Origin: Pelobates cultripes
Lineage: Eukaryota; Chordata; Amphibia; Anura; Pelobatidae
Assembly: GCA_933207985.1 (NCBI GenBank)
Contig: OW240912.1
Location: 106,493,886 to 106,557,885 of the forward strand
Reading direction: 5' to 3'
DNA: 64,000 nt
The position numbers and the translations under genes are program-made. A model generated the notes under the pieces. It was not told the origin of the DNA and did not search any database. It saw only the letters and a list, made by a program, of their open reading frames with translations. Below, piece after piece: positions 34,461-46,176 of this stretch (position 1 is the stretch's first letter; every line of letters starts with the position of its first letter).

Positions 34461-35602
34461 GGCCACTACTCCATACTAATTCTTCTTGACCTCTCGGCGG
34501 CCTTTGACACCGTTGATCATGCTCTCCTTCTTCAAACTCTGCAATCGCTTGGTCTCTGTGACTCTGTCCTCTCGTGGTTTTCCTCTTATCTCTCCCAACG
34601 CTCATTCAGTGTCTCTTTTTCTAATGATACCTCCTCCCCTCGCCCTGTCTCGGTTGGAGTCCCCCAAGGCTCCGTCCTTGGTCCCCTTCTATTTTCTCTT
34701 TATACTGCCTCTCTTGGCAAACTTATCACCTCATTTGGTTTCCACTACCACCTGTACGCTGATGACACCCAGCTATATCTCTCCTCCCCGGACCTCTCCC
34801 CTGCTGTCCTGCAACGTGTCACTGCTTGCCTTTCTTCCATCTCTGACTGGATGTCCTCCCGCTTTCTGAAACTCAATTTCTCAAAAACTGAGCTCCTTGT
34901 CTTTCCTCCTCCTAATACTGATCCTCCTCTTTCGCTCTCCCTTCAAGTTTGTGGTACCAACATCAGCGCATCCTTGCAAGCGCGCTGTCTTGGCGTCATA
35001 CTTGACTCTGGTCTCACCTTTGAGTCTCACATCCAGCATGTTGCCAAATCCTGTAGATTCCATCTCAAAAACATAGCCCGCATCCGCCCCTTTCTTGCAC
35101 CAGATACTACCAAGGAGCTTGTCCATGCTCTAATAATTTCCGCATGGATTATTGTAACCCTCTCCTGCTTGGTCTTCCCAAAAGCCGTACTGCACCCCTA
35201 CAGTCTGTAATGAATGCTGCTGCTAGACTGATTTTCCTCTCTAGTCGTTTCTCCCACACCTCACCCCTCTGCCAGTCCTTACATTGGCTTCCTGTGTGCT
35301 ATAGGAGTCAATTCAAGGCACTAACTCACACCTATAAAGCACTGAACAACTCTAGCCCCTCCTATATCTCCTCACTGATCCACAGGTATGTCCCTTCTCG
35401 GTCTCTCCGCTCTGCCCGTGACCGCCTCCTGTCCGTTGTCCGCACCCGTACGGCCAACTCGCGCTTGCAGGACTTCTCGCGGGCGGCTCCCTTCCTATGG
35501 AATAGCCTGCCTACCGCCATCCGACTCTCCCCTAGTCTTGCATCTTTTAAGATGTGCCTTAAAACCCATCTCTTTAGGAAAGCCTATGGCCTCCAAGACT
35601 AA
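34461..35602 (+). pseudogene. L2 reverse transcriptase, C-terminal part
   Basis: Open in one frame from about 34461 to 35140: [28 protein letters not shown], the catalytic box [11 protein letters not shown] near 34755, then KTELLVFPP and [13 protein letters not shown] one-base frame change near 35140 leads into the second frame with [26 protein letters not shown] and FLWNSLPTAIR near the end at 35602. The endonuclease is missing. Confidence 0.85.
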
Positions 35603-35867
35603 CCCCTACCTCACTTACCTGTCTCTTGCCCTCCCCTAAAGGGCAGCCCACTTTTTTTTTGATTGCACACTCCTGTCCTAATGTGTCTTACACCCCACCT
35701 CCCATAGAATGTAAGCTCGATTGAGCAGGGTACTCTTCAACCTATTGTTCCTGTAAGTTTATTTGTAATTGTCCTATTTATTGTTAAATCCCCTTTCATA
35801 ATATTGTAAAGCACTACGGAATCTGTTGGTGCTATATAAATGGCAATAATAATAATAATAATAATAA
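34461..35867 (+). mobile_element. L2-type LINE, 5'-truncated
   Basis: The RT C-terminal two-thirds is followed by a 3' UTR ending GTGCTATATAAATGGC and an AATAAT repeat tail. This is the common vertebrate L2-type tail with a TAA/AAT microsatellite. It is inserted in foldback element A: flanks CTAAATACAAA and AAATATGTG join to the uninterrupted sequence seen at 56030-56045 (reverse). Confidence 0.8.
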
Positions 35868-36295
35868 ATATGTGTATTTTATTGCAATAAAAACAAACAG
35901 TATTATGAATGTCACGTAAACTAAACATTTTTTTTAAAATTCTTATTTTCTCCCATTTTTTAAAAATATTTTATTCATATTACATTATGTTTCATACCTA
36001 AATATTTGATGTTAAATGAAAGCCCCGTTTTCCCTGAATAAAATGGTATATAATAAGTGTGGGTGCACATAATATGAAAGAGGCAAATTACGCCTGAACA
36101 GACATTTAGCGCAAATTCAAGTTTTTGTTCACGTTTTGTTTTGATCACAACGTGTACATTTGGCTCAGTCCTTAAGGGGTTAAAATTGGTATAAAACATG
36201 TGTTGGTGCGTTAATTTGAAACATGTAAATTGCCATTGCATATACACATAGCAAAAATACCAGAATTACCAAAAATACCAAAATTGCTTGTGTCC

Positions 36296-36861
36296 TTAAA
36301 GGGACACTCTAGTGCCAGGAAAACAAATCGTTTTCCTGGCACTGCAGGTCCCCTCTCCCTCCCACCCCCCATGTTGCTGAAGGGGATAGAACCCCTTCAG
36401 TGACTTACCTAAGACTAGCACCGATGTCCCTCGGCTCTGGCTTAGGGTCCGCCCACGCTCCTCCCCCCCCACCGCCGGGGGAGACCAATTGCGCATGCGC
36501 GGCCGCTGGCAGGGGAGACCGAATGCGCAAGCATGGCAATGACGCGCACACACATTAGACCTCTCCATAGGAAAGCACTGAAAATGCTTTCAGTTCTTTC
36601 CTATGGGGATTTTAGCAACGCTGGAGGTCCTCACATAGTGTGAGGATGTCCAGCAACGCTATAGCACATAAAACCTGTGTTATAAACCAGGAAGTGCCCT
36701 CTAGTCGCTGTCTAGTAGACAGCCACTAGAGGAGGAGTTAACCCTGCAATGTAAATATTGCAGTTTATGAAAACTGCAATATTTACAGTTGCAGGGTTAA
36801 GGGTGGCACCCAGACCACTCTAATGGGCAGAGGTGGTCTGGGTGCCTGGAGTGTCCCTTTA
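36296..36861. mobile_element. T2-like MITE, copy 2 (best preserved)
   Basis: It is bounded by TTAA on both sides (36296-36299; 36858-36861) with inverted termini AGGGACACTCTAG / CTGGAGTGTCCCT. A subterminal palindrome (GCCAGGAAAAC..GTTTTCCTGGC) and an internal 63-bp hairpin at 36738-36800 are shared with the 2041 copy. No coding capacity. Confidence 0.8.
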
Positions 36862-37269
36862 AGTAAAATGCTCAAGGGAAAAAAAGCTGTGTTCTTTTTA
36901 TAATGTACTAAAAAGTGCTTCAATGCCATCTGGATTGCTCCTTTAAGACACAGATTTTTGTATAGAAATTTATTTCTAAAGGTTGTGTTTGACTGTCTTG
37001 ATAGATAGTTGTGTGAAAAAGTATATGACCATTTATTTAAATATCTCAAAGATTTATTTTAGTATTCCACCTATCATTTTGATATTATTATAGTGTGTAA
37101 TAAATGTCATGGATGAGTCATGTCGTTTTTTTCTTAGCTTTTACATAATGCAGAATTCAGCTCTATTTATAAAGTCCTCATTTTGTTAGAAAAGCCTTTT
37201 AGAATAGCCTTTTCAAAAGAACACAAACAAACACAAACAATCAAACAAACATTAGCTGTTTTGCTTGTA

Positions 37270-37912
37270 TTAACCCCTTAAGGACTGAGCCAAATGTACA
37301 CATTTTGATCAAAATAAAACGTAAACAAAACTTGGACTTTGACTAAATGTCTGTTGAAACATAATTTACCTCTTTCATATTAAGTGCACCCACACTTATT
37401 ATATATCATTTTATTCAGGAGAAATAGGGCTTTCATTTAGCTTTCAAATATTTAGCTATGAAACATAATTTAATATTCGTAAAATATTAAATAAATTTGA
37501 GAAATTAGGAAATGTTATTTTTTTTAGTTCTGCATGACATTTTAACAGTGAATGTCATAATACGGTTTGCTTTTACTGCAATAAAATACACATATTTGTA
37601 CAGGTTTTATGGTATTTTGGGAAGTCACAGGGTCAAATATAGCATGTTACATTTTTCAGTTTTTTTCATATTGAAATTCACCAGATTGGTTACGTTTCCT
37701 TTGATACCGTATGGTTGCCCAGGAATGAGAATTACCCCCATGATGGCATACCATTTGCAATAGTAGACAACCCAAGGTATTGCAAATGGGGTATGTTCAG
37801 TCTTTTTTAGTAGCCACTTAGTCACAAACACTGGCAAAGTTAGTGTTAATATTTGTTTGTGTGTGAAAAATGCAAAACTAATTTAAACGCCAATTTTGGC
37901 CAGTGTTTGTGA
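37270..37912 (+). mobile_element. TTAA-type foldback element B, left part
   Basis: It starts TTAACCCCTTAAGGACTGAGCC and follows element C at 55722-56375 closely until 37912, where DIRS sequence begins. The right terminus at 42838-43131 probably belongs to the same copy. Confidence 0.75.
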
Positions 37913-38523
37913 CTCCTTTATAGGATTGGATAATAGCAGAAACTATCCATCTGTTGACAGTAGATTTAGAAGCTTGAAGGCCTTTCCTAAAGCCATAAGG
38001 AATGATAAAGAGCCTTTTTGAAATTTGCCATTCTCAAGATCTTTGTACATAAATCTTGAGGCATCTCACTAAGTCAATTTGCGTCTTCTTCCTTCATTGG
38101 TTCCTCTGAGAGTAATGTCGGTAGCACTATTTCTTCATTCATATGGAACCCTGAAGTCACCTTAGGATGGAACTCAGGAACTGTTCTTAGAAGGACTCTG
38201 TCTCGATGAAAAATGGGGAAAGGTTTTTCAGCAGATAGAGCATGAAGATCTGATGCCCTTCTTCCGGAAGCTAAGGCTACTAGTAGAACAGTTTTAATAG
38301 TGAGTAGATGATTAGAAATAGATTCCAATGGATCTGTTTTAAGAGCTTTCAGAACCAGCGGTAAATCCCATGGTGGAGCAATTGGTTTAATAGGAGGCTT
38401 GATCTTTAATACTGCAGTCATGAATCTGACTATGTCCAAATCAAAGGCCCATTTATGATTAGTTAAGGCAGAGAGGGCTGAAATATGAACCTTCAAGGTA
38501 TTATAACTTAACCCTTTATCCAA
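37913..38523 (-). pseudogene. DIRS tyrosine recombinase, truncated
   Basis: The frame 38523-38074 has the core-binding region (YNTLKVHISALSAL) and the first catalytic Arg region (LLVALASGRRASDLHALS). After one frame change, LDLVRCLKIYVQR and ASKSTVNRWIV can be read to the 37913 edge. The HxxR and Tyr boxes are missing. It therefore lacks most catalytic residues. Confidence 0.75.
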
Positions 38524-40675
38524 GCCGGATTGCAGAAACTCCAGAATATCTTTGATGGTTTCTGAATATCCATATGTCTAGATTTGGACCATGAAGAAAA
38601 TACATCACAGACTCTGTAATAAGTAGTTGAAGTAGACTTTTTTCTCGCCTGTAAGAGTGTATCAATTACTGCTTGTGAAAAACCTTTGTTTCTTAACCTT
38701 TCCCTTTCAAGTACCATGCCATCAGATGAAGGGATGCCGGATCTGGGTGAAGAATTGGACCCTGTTGCAGCAGGAATGGAACTTCTGGTAGACGCCATGG
38801 GCCTTTCTTGCATAGACTCAGAAGGAGTGGAAACCAAGGTCTGTGTGGTCAGAAAGGGGCTATCAGAATTAATGAAACTTCCTCTTGTCTCAATCTCCTC
38901 AGTAGTGGAAAGATGAGCGGAGTCGGAGGGAATGCATAGGCTAGGTTGAATTCCCAATCGCATGTTAATGCATCTCTTCCTATGGCTTGAGGGTCTGGAA
39001 TTTTCGAGAAGAAATTCTTTACCTTCCTGTTGTTGCTTGTTGCCATCAGATCTATTTGTGGAAGACCCCATTTCTCTGTAATCATTAGGAATATCTTGTT
39101 CGATAGACTCCATTATCCTGGTTCTATCTTCACTCTGCTGAGAAAGTCGGCTACCAAATTTTGTATTCCTGGGAGATGAATTGCTGGGATGCCTGCCAAA
39201 TTTTCTTGTGCCCAGGACATAAGAGGTCCCCTTATTTTCATCATTCTGTGACTCCTCGTTCCTCCTTGGTGATTGATATATGCAACTACCGCGGCATTGT
39301 CTGTCCTGATCTTGACCATTTGTGAAGTAGAAGCTGGTGGAAGTGTTTCAGGGCTTTGAAAACTGCAAGAATCTCTAGGAGATTCAAAGGTGTATTGGTT
39401 GCCAGGAAAGTCCATTTTCCTTGGATGTAATTGTTTTGAAGGTGGGCTCCCAACCCCATTGGCTGGCATCTGTAGTAATAACAATCCATTGAATGTTTCC
39501 TAAAAGGAAGCCTTTGAAGAGGAATTTCTTCTGCATCCAACACATCAAGGATTTTTGAACCTGAGGGGGAATTCTGATTGGCTGAGACAGGTTCCCCGTT
39601 TTGAATTGGCAAAGGAAATTGTTTTGGAATGTTCTCATTCTCCATTGTGCCCATCTTGTTAGGCCTATAGTGGGGGACATGGATCCCAGGAGGCTCCTAG
39701 TTCTTTCTGCCGAGTTTACACTGGATGTCAACATGTCTTTGACCTTTCTTATAATTCTCATATCCCTTTCTTGTGATATCTGTACTGAACCTTTTGAAGG
39801 GTTGAACGAAGCTCCCAGGTAAATTATGTTCTGAGATGGATTCAGGTGGCTCTTGGATATGTTGATTTTCCAACCGTGGTGTGACCGTGATTTACTAATG
39901 TATCTTTGCTTTCTGCCAGAAATCAAGATGTCGTCTAGATAGTGATAGATGGCAATGCCTTTTTTCCTGAGCTCTGCAATTAAAACAACAAGAACCTTTG
40001 AGAATGTGTGTGGGGCTGTACTTAGCCCAAAAGGAAGTGCACGGAATTGAAAATGACTTTCTGCTACTGCGAATCTGAGATATTTTTGATGCTGGCGAGC
40101 GATGACAATATGGAAATATGCATCTGCCAAGTCTGTTGACATAAGCCATTGGTCTGGAAATACTACTTTTATAATGGATTGAAGAGATTCCATTTTGAAC
40201 TTGCGTATGTTTAGGAACTTGTTTAGTCTGCTTAGGTCTAGTATTGGTCTCCATCCTCCTGTGGACTTTTGGTGAGGAAGATATGGGAGTAAAATCCCTG
40301 GGTCCATTGTGCTTGTGGAACTTCAACAATAACTCCATCTTTTTGAAGGGATGAAATAAGTTCCTTTAGGGCGTTTCTTTTTGCCATATCTCCTGGCCAA
40401 TTTGTTCTTTGAAAGGAGCGAAGTGGAGGTGCTTTCGAGAATTCTATAAGATAACCTCTTTGAACTATGTTTAGCACCCATTTGTCTTGAGATGATTGTT
40501 CCCATATCTTTTGGAATAATAGACGAGCACCTACTCCTCCAGATTGGGAAGCAAACCCGAAAGGATCCTCAGGTTTTACGATCTTGGGGAAGAAAGGCTT
40601 TGTTCCCTTCTGCAGCTCTTTATATTCAATCGTCAAGATTTTTTCCAAACAGCATTTCTCCATGGAAGGGCTCAT
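38524..40675 (-). pseudogene. DIRS reverse transcriptase and RNase H
   Basis: RT starts upstream with KWVLNIVQRGYLIEF near 40470. WRPILDLSRLNKFL, MSTDLADAYFHI, LPFGLSTAPHTF and the catalytic YHYLDDILISG (about 39935) follow. RNase H and connection blocks include VITTDASQWGWE, IRTDNAAVVAYINHQGG and HLPGIQNLVADFLSR (about 39130). The region between RNase H and recombinase has PQIDLMATSNN and several frame changes. Three or more lesions break the polyprotein. Confidence 0.8.
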
Positions 40676-40880
40676 AGACTAGATTTTGATGACGAGTCCG
40701 CATACCAAGATCTCAGCCACAATGCTCTTCTAGCTGATAAGTGCTTTTACCATGTCTACAGAGGACTCTGAGGTAAAGTCAACGGCCAGTTTAATATCAT
40801 TCAAACTTTCCAGGAGAGAAGATCTGCTTCTGCCATCTCAAATATCCTCTTCCAAGTTCTCAATCCAAATTTTCAAAGCC

Positions 40881-41776
40881 CTAGTTACTGATGTGAGGGT
40901 TATTGCATACATATGCTTTTGAAAGGTGTAAGTCCATCTTTTTATCCACAGGTAATGTGGTGTGCTTTGCAAGTCTAACAACTGCAGCGTCCATCTTAGG
41001 GGCATTATCCCAGTGGCATGAGTCAGCTTTTCCAAATCGGTACAGAGGTGAGATTCTGCCCTGTGCCCAAAATTTTGTATCTGTATTGGACCATTTGTCC
41101 TTAATCAATTCTTTGATAGTATCATGTACTGGAAAAGTAGCTCTTTTTCTCCTTAAGTCTAAGAAGTAACCGTTGGAAGTTGATGGTTCTTCTCTAGCAG
41201 CTTCTTTGAGACACAAAGATTTGCGGACTTTGGATATAAAATGATCCACTTGAGCTGGTTCCAGAAAATCTGGGGTAGCTTGAGGTTCTTCTTCCGAAGA
41301 AAATAATTTTTCTTGGTATGACTCCATATCCATGGATTCATCTGATGAATCATCCTGTGAATAATCCTCCTGGAGCCTGGGTCTTTTGGTTCTTGTGCCT
41401 GCTTCTCTAATACCTTGAGATACCGCTTGTTTTATAAACTGCATAATATCAGTTTTAGGATTAGATGTTCCGGCTGCTTCCGATAAGCACTCTGCACATA
41501 ACCTTATGCCTTCCAGTGGTTTTTTGTCACAGGCTTTGCATCGATTCTTTTTTTGTGATTTTCCTTTGGATGATCTTATAGTCTTTCTTCCCGTAGAACT
41601 ATTATGACAGGGAAATATTTCATATTAGCACTGTTTTGTTTTAAATTTCTATATATGAAACAGATAAAATATTGTTTAAATGGTTAAATGGCTTACCTAT
41701 AACTCTTAGAGTGTGATCTATTTTTATTCCCAGATGAGTCAGAATCAGAAAAAAATGTTCTTTTATCTTTCTCCAT
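40881..41776 (-). CDS. DIRS gag-like ORF1, two exons
   Basis: It starts MEKDKRTFFSDSDSS at 41776. A GTAAGC donor at 41696 and a TAATAG acceptor at 41599 bound a 98-nt stretch with an immediate in-frame stop. Joining the flanks keeps the frame. Exon 2 has a CxxC..CxxC zinc-ribbon-like pair (CKACDKK, CAEC), an acidic Ser-rich part (DYSQDDSSDES) and the DIRS block AAVVRLAKHTTLPVDKKMDL. The function is probably Gag-like packaging, by family analogy. Confidence 0.7.
41599..41696 (-). other. Candidate intron in DIRS ORF1
   Basis: 98 nt, GT..AG, donor GTAAGC and acceptor TTTCCCTGTCATAATAG. Reading through hits TAA at once, whereas removal restores a continuous frame into the zinc-ribbon exon. Confidence 0.65.
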
Positions 41777-42837
41777 ATTGGAAAATGAGAATAGCTACGA
41801 AATATTTTTTTTATAAATGAATATTTAACAGCAGAAAAAAAAAATTGTATACACCTTTAAAAGCTGGAAACATACCTTGATGCCAAGAAAAAATTATTTT
41901 ATGAGAAATGTACATCAAAAGTGTAATAACCGAAGATGGGGAAGATCCTGGAACCTGAATAGGTCAAACAAGTAAATCAGAATCAAATTTTGGCACTTAA
42001 ATAGGCGTTTTGACGTCATCCGTGATGTCACTGTCTATTACACGCATGCTCCGAGCGCGGCACCAGCCGACGGCCGTTTGCACATGCGAGGAAATGGAAA
42101 ACAGATTAACAACAGAGGATGTAACTCGCGTCCACATGAACGCTCGTCCTCGCGCTTAAGTGCGAACACTTGTATGTGTCCGCGCACCCATGAGAATATT
42201 ATTTGCACATGCAAATTTCGCTCGCATGCGTTGTTCACCCAGCAGACGCAGAGAAAGGATGCAAAGGCCCACTAATTAAAGAAAAAGCAGTGGAGAGAAT
42301 AAATCATTGGCGTTCAGGCAGAGAATGAATAAAGGTATGAAAATACAGAGGCAGGAGGGGGAGCCCACATATATAGATATACCAAAATACAATTTAGAAA
42401 AGTATTTACTGTATACATACATGTGAGCTGTCAATATGGAAAAATAGAGTGATTCTTTAATGATGAAATCTTCTTGCCACTTCCTGCTATCTCTTGGTCA
42501 CTGCAGGGAATAAGATTATTGGCATTATTTTCTCTTGCTACCTCTAGGGTCACGGCAAGTAAACCCCCGGTAACTAAGGGGGTACCTTCAGGGGACACAC
42601 CTTTGCGCAGGGCCGTGTACTGAAGCTTCCCAAGGAAGAGAGGCTGAACTCCCTTGGGGACAGAAGGTAAAGACCTTCAGGTAAGCCAAAAAGAAAATTG
42701 ATTATAGTCCAGTAATAGACTAAGACTGAGGTAGGAGGAGGTAGGAGGGGGTATTTGTACCTATAATTTAATTAGTTCCTGTCTAATTAGGGATAGGGGA
42801 GGAGCCATTGTTGTGCTGCCATGGATATGGCCAGGAA

Positions 42838-43131
42838 ATAATATATGATCTAAGTATATATTATTTATTTTCAAACTGTTTTTAAACTTTCTTAAACTTT
42901 ATTAAAGGCAGTAGGGGGACTATCTGTCATTCCAGGCACTCCCCCTGCTGGCACTGCTATGTACGGCTATTCCAGGAGCCCTGGGATGCCAGGTAAGTCC
43001 CCTCATCGCGAGGGATAGCCATCGATTAGGTAAGTCCCCTGGATGGCATGGATGTGCTATGCCATCCGCCAGCATTTAGAGCGGGGTCCCCAAGGACGGC
43101 ATAGCACGCCCGCCATCCTTAAGGGGCTAAA
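42838..43131 (+). mobile_element. TTAA-type foldback element B, right part
   Basis: From ATATGATCTAAGTATATATT through the GC-rich segment to CCTTAAGGGGCTAA, it parallels 57478-57843 of the complete copy. Terminal TTAA is mutated to CTAA. Confidence 0.65.
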
Positions 43132-43356
43132 AATTTAAGTTTTTAATAATGTATTGTTATTCATTTAAATTGGCAAATGTGGAATTTCTCTGGCACATTT
43201 TTGTAAACCCAGTTAAAGTGCACAGTTCATTAAAATAAATATTTATATTAATCTGGTAATGTTTAAATCGACACACCACTTCCCATATGCAAAATATTAT
43301 TTAAAAAATATATATCACTATTAAGTATATATACCCCCAATGAAAACATGCATCTA

Positions 43357-44003
43357 TTAAAGGGACATAATATGGTCACCTGAACAACTTCAGTTTAATG
43401 AGGTTGTTCAGGTGAGAACTATAGCTCCCTGCAGCCTTTCTCATGTAAACACTGTATTTTCTAAGAAAATACAGTGTTTACATTGAAAGCTAGAAACACC
43501 TCCAGTTGCAGTCACTCAGAGTGAACCAGAGGGACTTCGGAGTTGATGGAGGCATAATATGCCTCTATCCACTCATATCTGCTGTCAGCAGAGCACAAAT
43601 CGGCACTGTGCACAGCATCCTGTGATTCAGTATATCCTCCCTCTGCATGCAGACACTGAACTTTCCTCATAGAGATTCATTGATTCAATTCATCTCTATG
43701 AGGAGATGCTGATTGGCCAGGGCTGTGTTTGAATTGTGCTGGCTCTGCCCCTGATTTGCCTCTTTGTCAGTCTCAGCCAATCCTATGGGGAAGCACTGTG
43801 ATTGGATCAGGCTACCACATGTCAGCAGACTGCTTGTTTTTCTGAGTCTAACAGCATGCAGATTTACAGCTTCAGGCTTAAATACAGTAAGATTTTTACT
43901 ATATTTATTGAGGCATTAGGGGGCCGGGGGGCTAGATGGTGGTGTTAACACTATAGGGTCAGGAATACATGTTTGTGTTCCTGACCCTATAGTGATTCTT
44001 TAA
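43357..44003. mobile_element. T2-like MITE, copy 3
   Basis: TTAAAGGGACATAATATGG at the left and ..CTATAGTGATTCTTTAA at the right, with TTAA at both ends. Internal inverted repeats include GTAAACACTGTATTTTC / GAAAATACAGTGTTTAC and a right subterminal hairpin (GGGTCAGGAATACATG..TTCCTGACCC). Confidence 0.75.
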
Positions 44004-44670
44004 TTTATTTATTTTTTCATTAGGGTTTATTTAAAAATAGCTTGTCTCCAATCTTTGCAAACCTTCCCCTTTCTTCCCCAGCCCTTCTTCTCCTCTTGCC
44101 TGAAGTTCCTGTACTCAAGCGGAGTATCTCCGCCAAGTATCGCTTCTTCCCTGGAACCGAGTAGCCAAAGTAATTTTAGCTTGTCTCTTTCCCCTGGGAC
44201 AGAGCAGTTAAGTGATTATAGCATGTTGCAAACATCAGGCAAGGCTTGAGGAAGGGTGAAACTGTTGTATCTTTTCTTGGAAAACACACATTCCGAACAG
44301 GTCATTGTAAAAACAATACATTGCACTATCTGGGCTCCTTGATGTCTGGTACATTGCTGACTTAGGACAAGATAATTTAATTATCTATTGACACCAGGTT
44401 GCCTAACATTAATAACCCCCAATACTTAATGTGTTCCCTCACAGTAACCATTAAGTCTCTTACATTTTCTGATAGCTCTAGTCATGGAGTATAAACAGTG
44501 TGAAAAGCACTGTCTAGCCAGAGTAATCACAGGTTAAAGTTTAACCGAGCTGCGACCATGCTATGATAAGAGTTCCAGATGATTTGCGGCTATGTCCTGG
44601 TCTCTGCTAATCACTTCTCAGAGCCCCAGAGAAGGGAGCTTGTCAAAGATCTTGGTGTCACCGGACATTT
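44004..44670. other. Unassigned DNA
   Basis: No convincing open frame or repeat seen. The latter part may be element DNA downstream of the Gmr1-like fragment. Confidence 0.4.
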
Positions 44671-46175
44671 TCACCTACTTGATCTCCCTTTCAAAAAGGG
44701 CCCTGTTTGTTGGTCCTTGGGCCAAAAGTTACCTTGATGAAGTTTGACTGGACTATGGCACTCTTGCAATCTGAGCCACAGTTCCATGAAGTTCCTAAGT
44801 AGCTCACGGTCAGGCGCACTATACCTGAGAGAGCCTTTTATGAGTCCATGAGAGTCTTTGGGTGGTTGCTTTGGCTCTCTATCTGGGAGCACAGTAGGGA
44901 AGGGTTTGGTACAGTGAAAAATAATAAGGTGGTTAGAGTCCAGTGTTAGCTGTTGTAAGTGACAACTTGTTGGCTTTTCTGCTCTGCTCACCAGGTCTGT
45001 AGTGGATCGTGCACTTACTAAAGCAGTTTTCAGTTGGTGAAATGCTTTCTCACACCACAGCACCTGTCTGGGAAGGTTTTTCTCAGTCAAGTCTGTCAGG
45101 AGCTTCACGACAGCACTAGTCTCTGGGAAAACTGTCTGTAATATTTCACAATACCTAGGAAGGCCATACCTCAAGTCTTGGCATGAGAGTGCACCAATTG
45201 GCACCTTCGGCATGCCTATCTGGCAATTATCAGGTTTCAGAGTCAAGCTGGCTTCCCTATTCTTATCTAAGACTGTCCCTATGTGGATGCGGTGTTCCTC
45301 CTAGGTATTACTGTAGATTGCAATGTCATCCAGGTATGCATAAGCATAATCCTGGATGCCATTGAGGAGCCTATATACCATATGCTGGAAGGTAGATTGG
45401 ACATTATTTATTCTGAATGGCATGACCCTAAATTGGTATAGTCCAAATGTAGTAACAAATGCTGACTTGTGGATAGCCTCCTCTGCCACTAGCCCTTACA
45501 CAGATTTATAGTTGTAAGGCATCTTCCCCTTGCCATATGATCTAGCATGTTATCTACTTATAGGCATCAGTTGCAGTTTTATCATTTAACTACTGATAGT
45601 TGACACATAAGCAGGTACGATCATCCAGCTTCAGTACCTGCACTACCAGAGAAGCCTAGGTACTATATGAGGAATGCATAACTCCTATCCTGAGCATCTC
45701 TTGTATTTCTGTCCGCATCCCTCCCCAGACTGCCTCAGGGGTGTGGTAACAAGGTTTCTAGTATTGTAGGTTGCTAGAGTTGTGTACGTTAGAAAATGTA
45801 TGCCTTTTTGTCACTAGTAGCAGGTTGACCTGTTTCCTCTCTCGGAGTCCCAATCTCTCCCCTAGCTGGACCTTGTCCATGGAGCCTGACTGGCTCCCTT
45901 CCTCAAAACCAAGTCTGGTAGGGGCGCACACCACAGCCACTGATTTCTCTCTTTCATGATATGCCTTCAGCATATTTATGTGGAAGGTGCATTTCATTCT
46001 CTCATCAGCAGAGCTCGGGACTACATAGGTAGTATCACAGACTTCTTTTACTATCTTGTAAGGGCCCTTCCAGGCAGCATGCAGTTTGTCACTTTGGACC
46101 AGTTACTATTGAAAACTGTCATACCAGACTCTATCATACCATACACTGTTAAGTTTTGGCGACCTGGAGGTTGAC
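44671..46175 (-). pseudogene. Gmr1-like Gypsy fragment: integrase end, then RT-RNase H
   Basis: On the minus strand the first recognisable block is an integrase C-terminus (LHAAWKGPYKIVKEV, then FHINMLKAYHERE, about 46090-45960). It is followed by an RT N-terminus (EIQEMLRIGVMHSSYS, LDDRTCLCVNYQ), the RT core (FGLYQFRVMPF, YAYLDDIAIYSNT at about 45310), the thumb (LKPDNCQIGMPKV) and an RNase H-like tail. IN preceding RT is the Ty1/copia-like order described for Gmr1-type Gypsy elements. Several stops interrupt it; both ends are truncated. Confidence 0.7.
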
Positions 46176-46176
46176 T

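Larger units (their letters stand above)
33651..36183 (-). mobile_element. TTAA-type foldback element A, proximal part
   Basis: The right end (..CTTAAGGGGTTAA at 36183) is the reverse of TTAACCCCTTAAGGAC at 37270 and 55722. The interior at about 33900-34420 is a long imperfect palindrome (CAGGTTTTATGGTG...CACCATAAAACCTG). The L2 LINE at 34461-35867 is inserted in it. The remainder of the same copy is at 21929-22673. Confidence 0.75.
37913..42837 (-). mobile_element. DIRS-type retrotransposon, 3'-truncated
   Basis: Minus-strand order: leader (42837-41777), gag-like ORF with intron, RT, RNase H, tyrosine recombinase. The recombinase stops before its HxxR box at the 37912 junction. DIRS elements use a tyrosine recombinase in place of integrase. 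No terminal inverted repeat pair is visible because the 3' end is gone. Confidence 0.8.

Noticed and set aside
34486..34869. 127-residue frame starting at 34486
   Set aside because: It is a shadow of the L2 RT, whose real frame in this stretch reads [13 protein letters not shown] and YADDTQLYL.
35737..36247. Short minus-strand frames near 36 kb
   Set aside because: They overlap the L2 tail and a non-coding foldback element; similar frames recur in each copy without conservation as protein.
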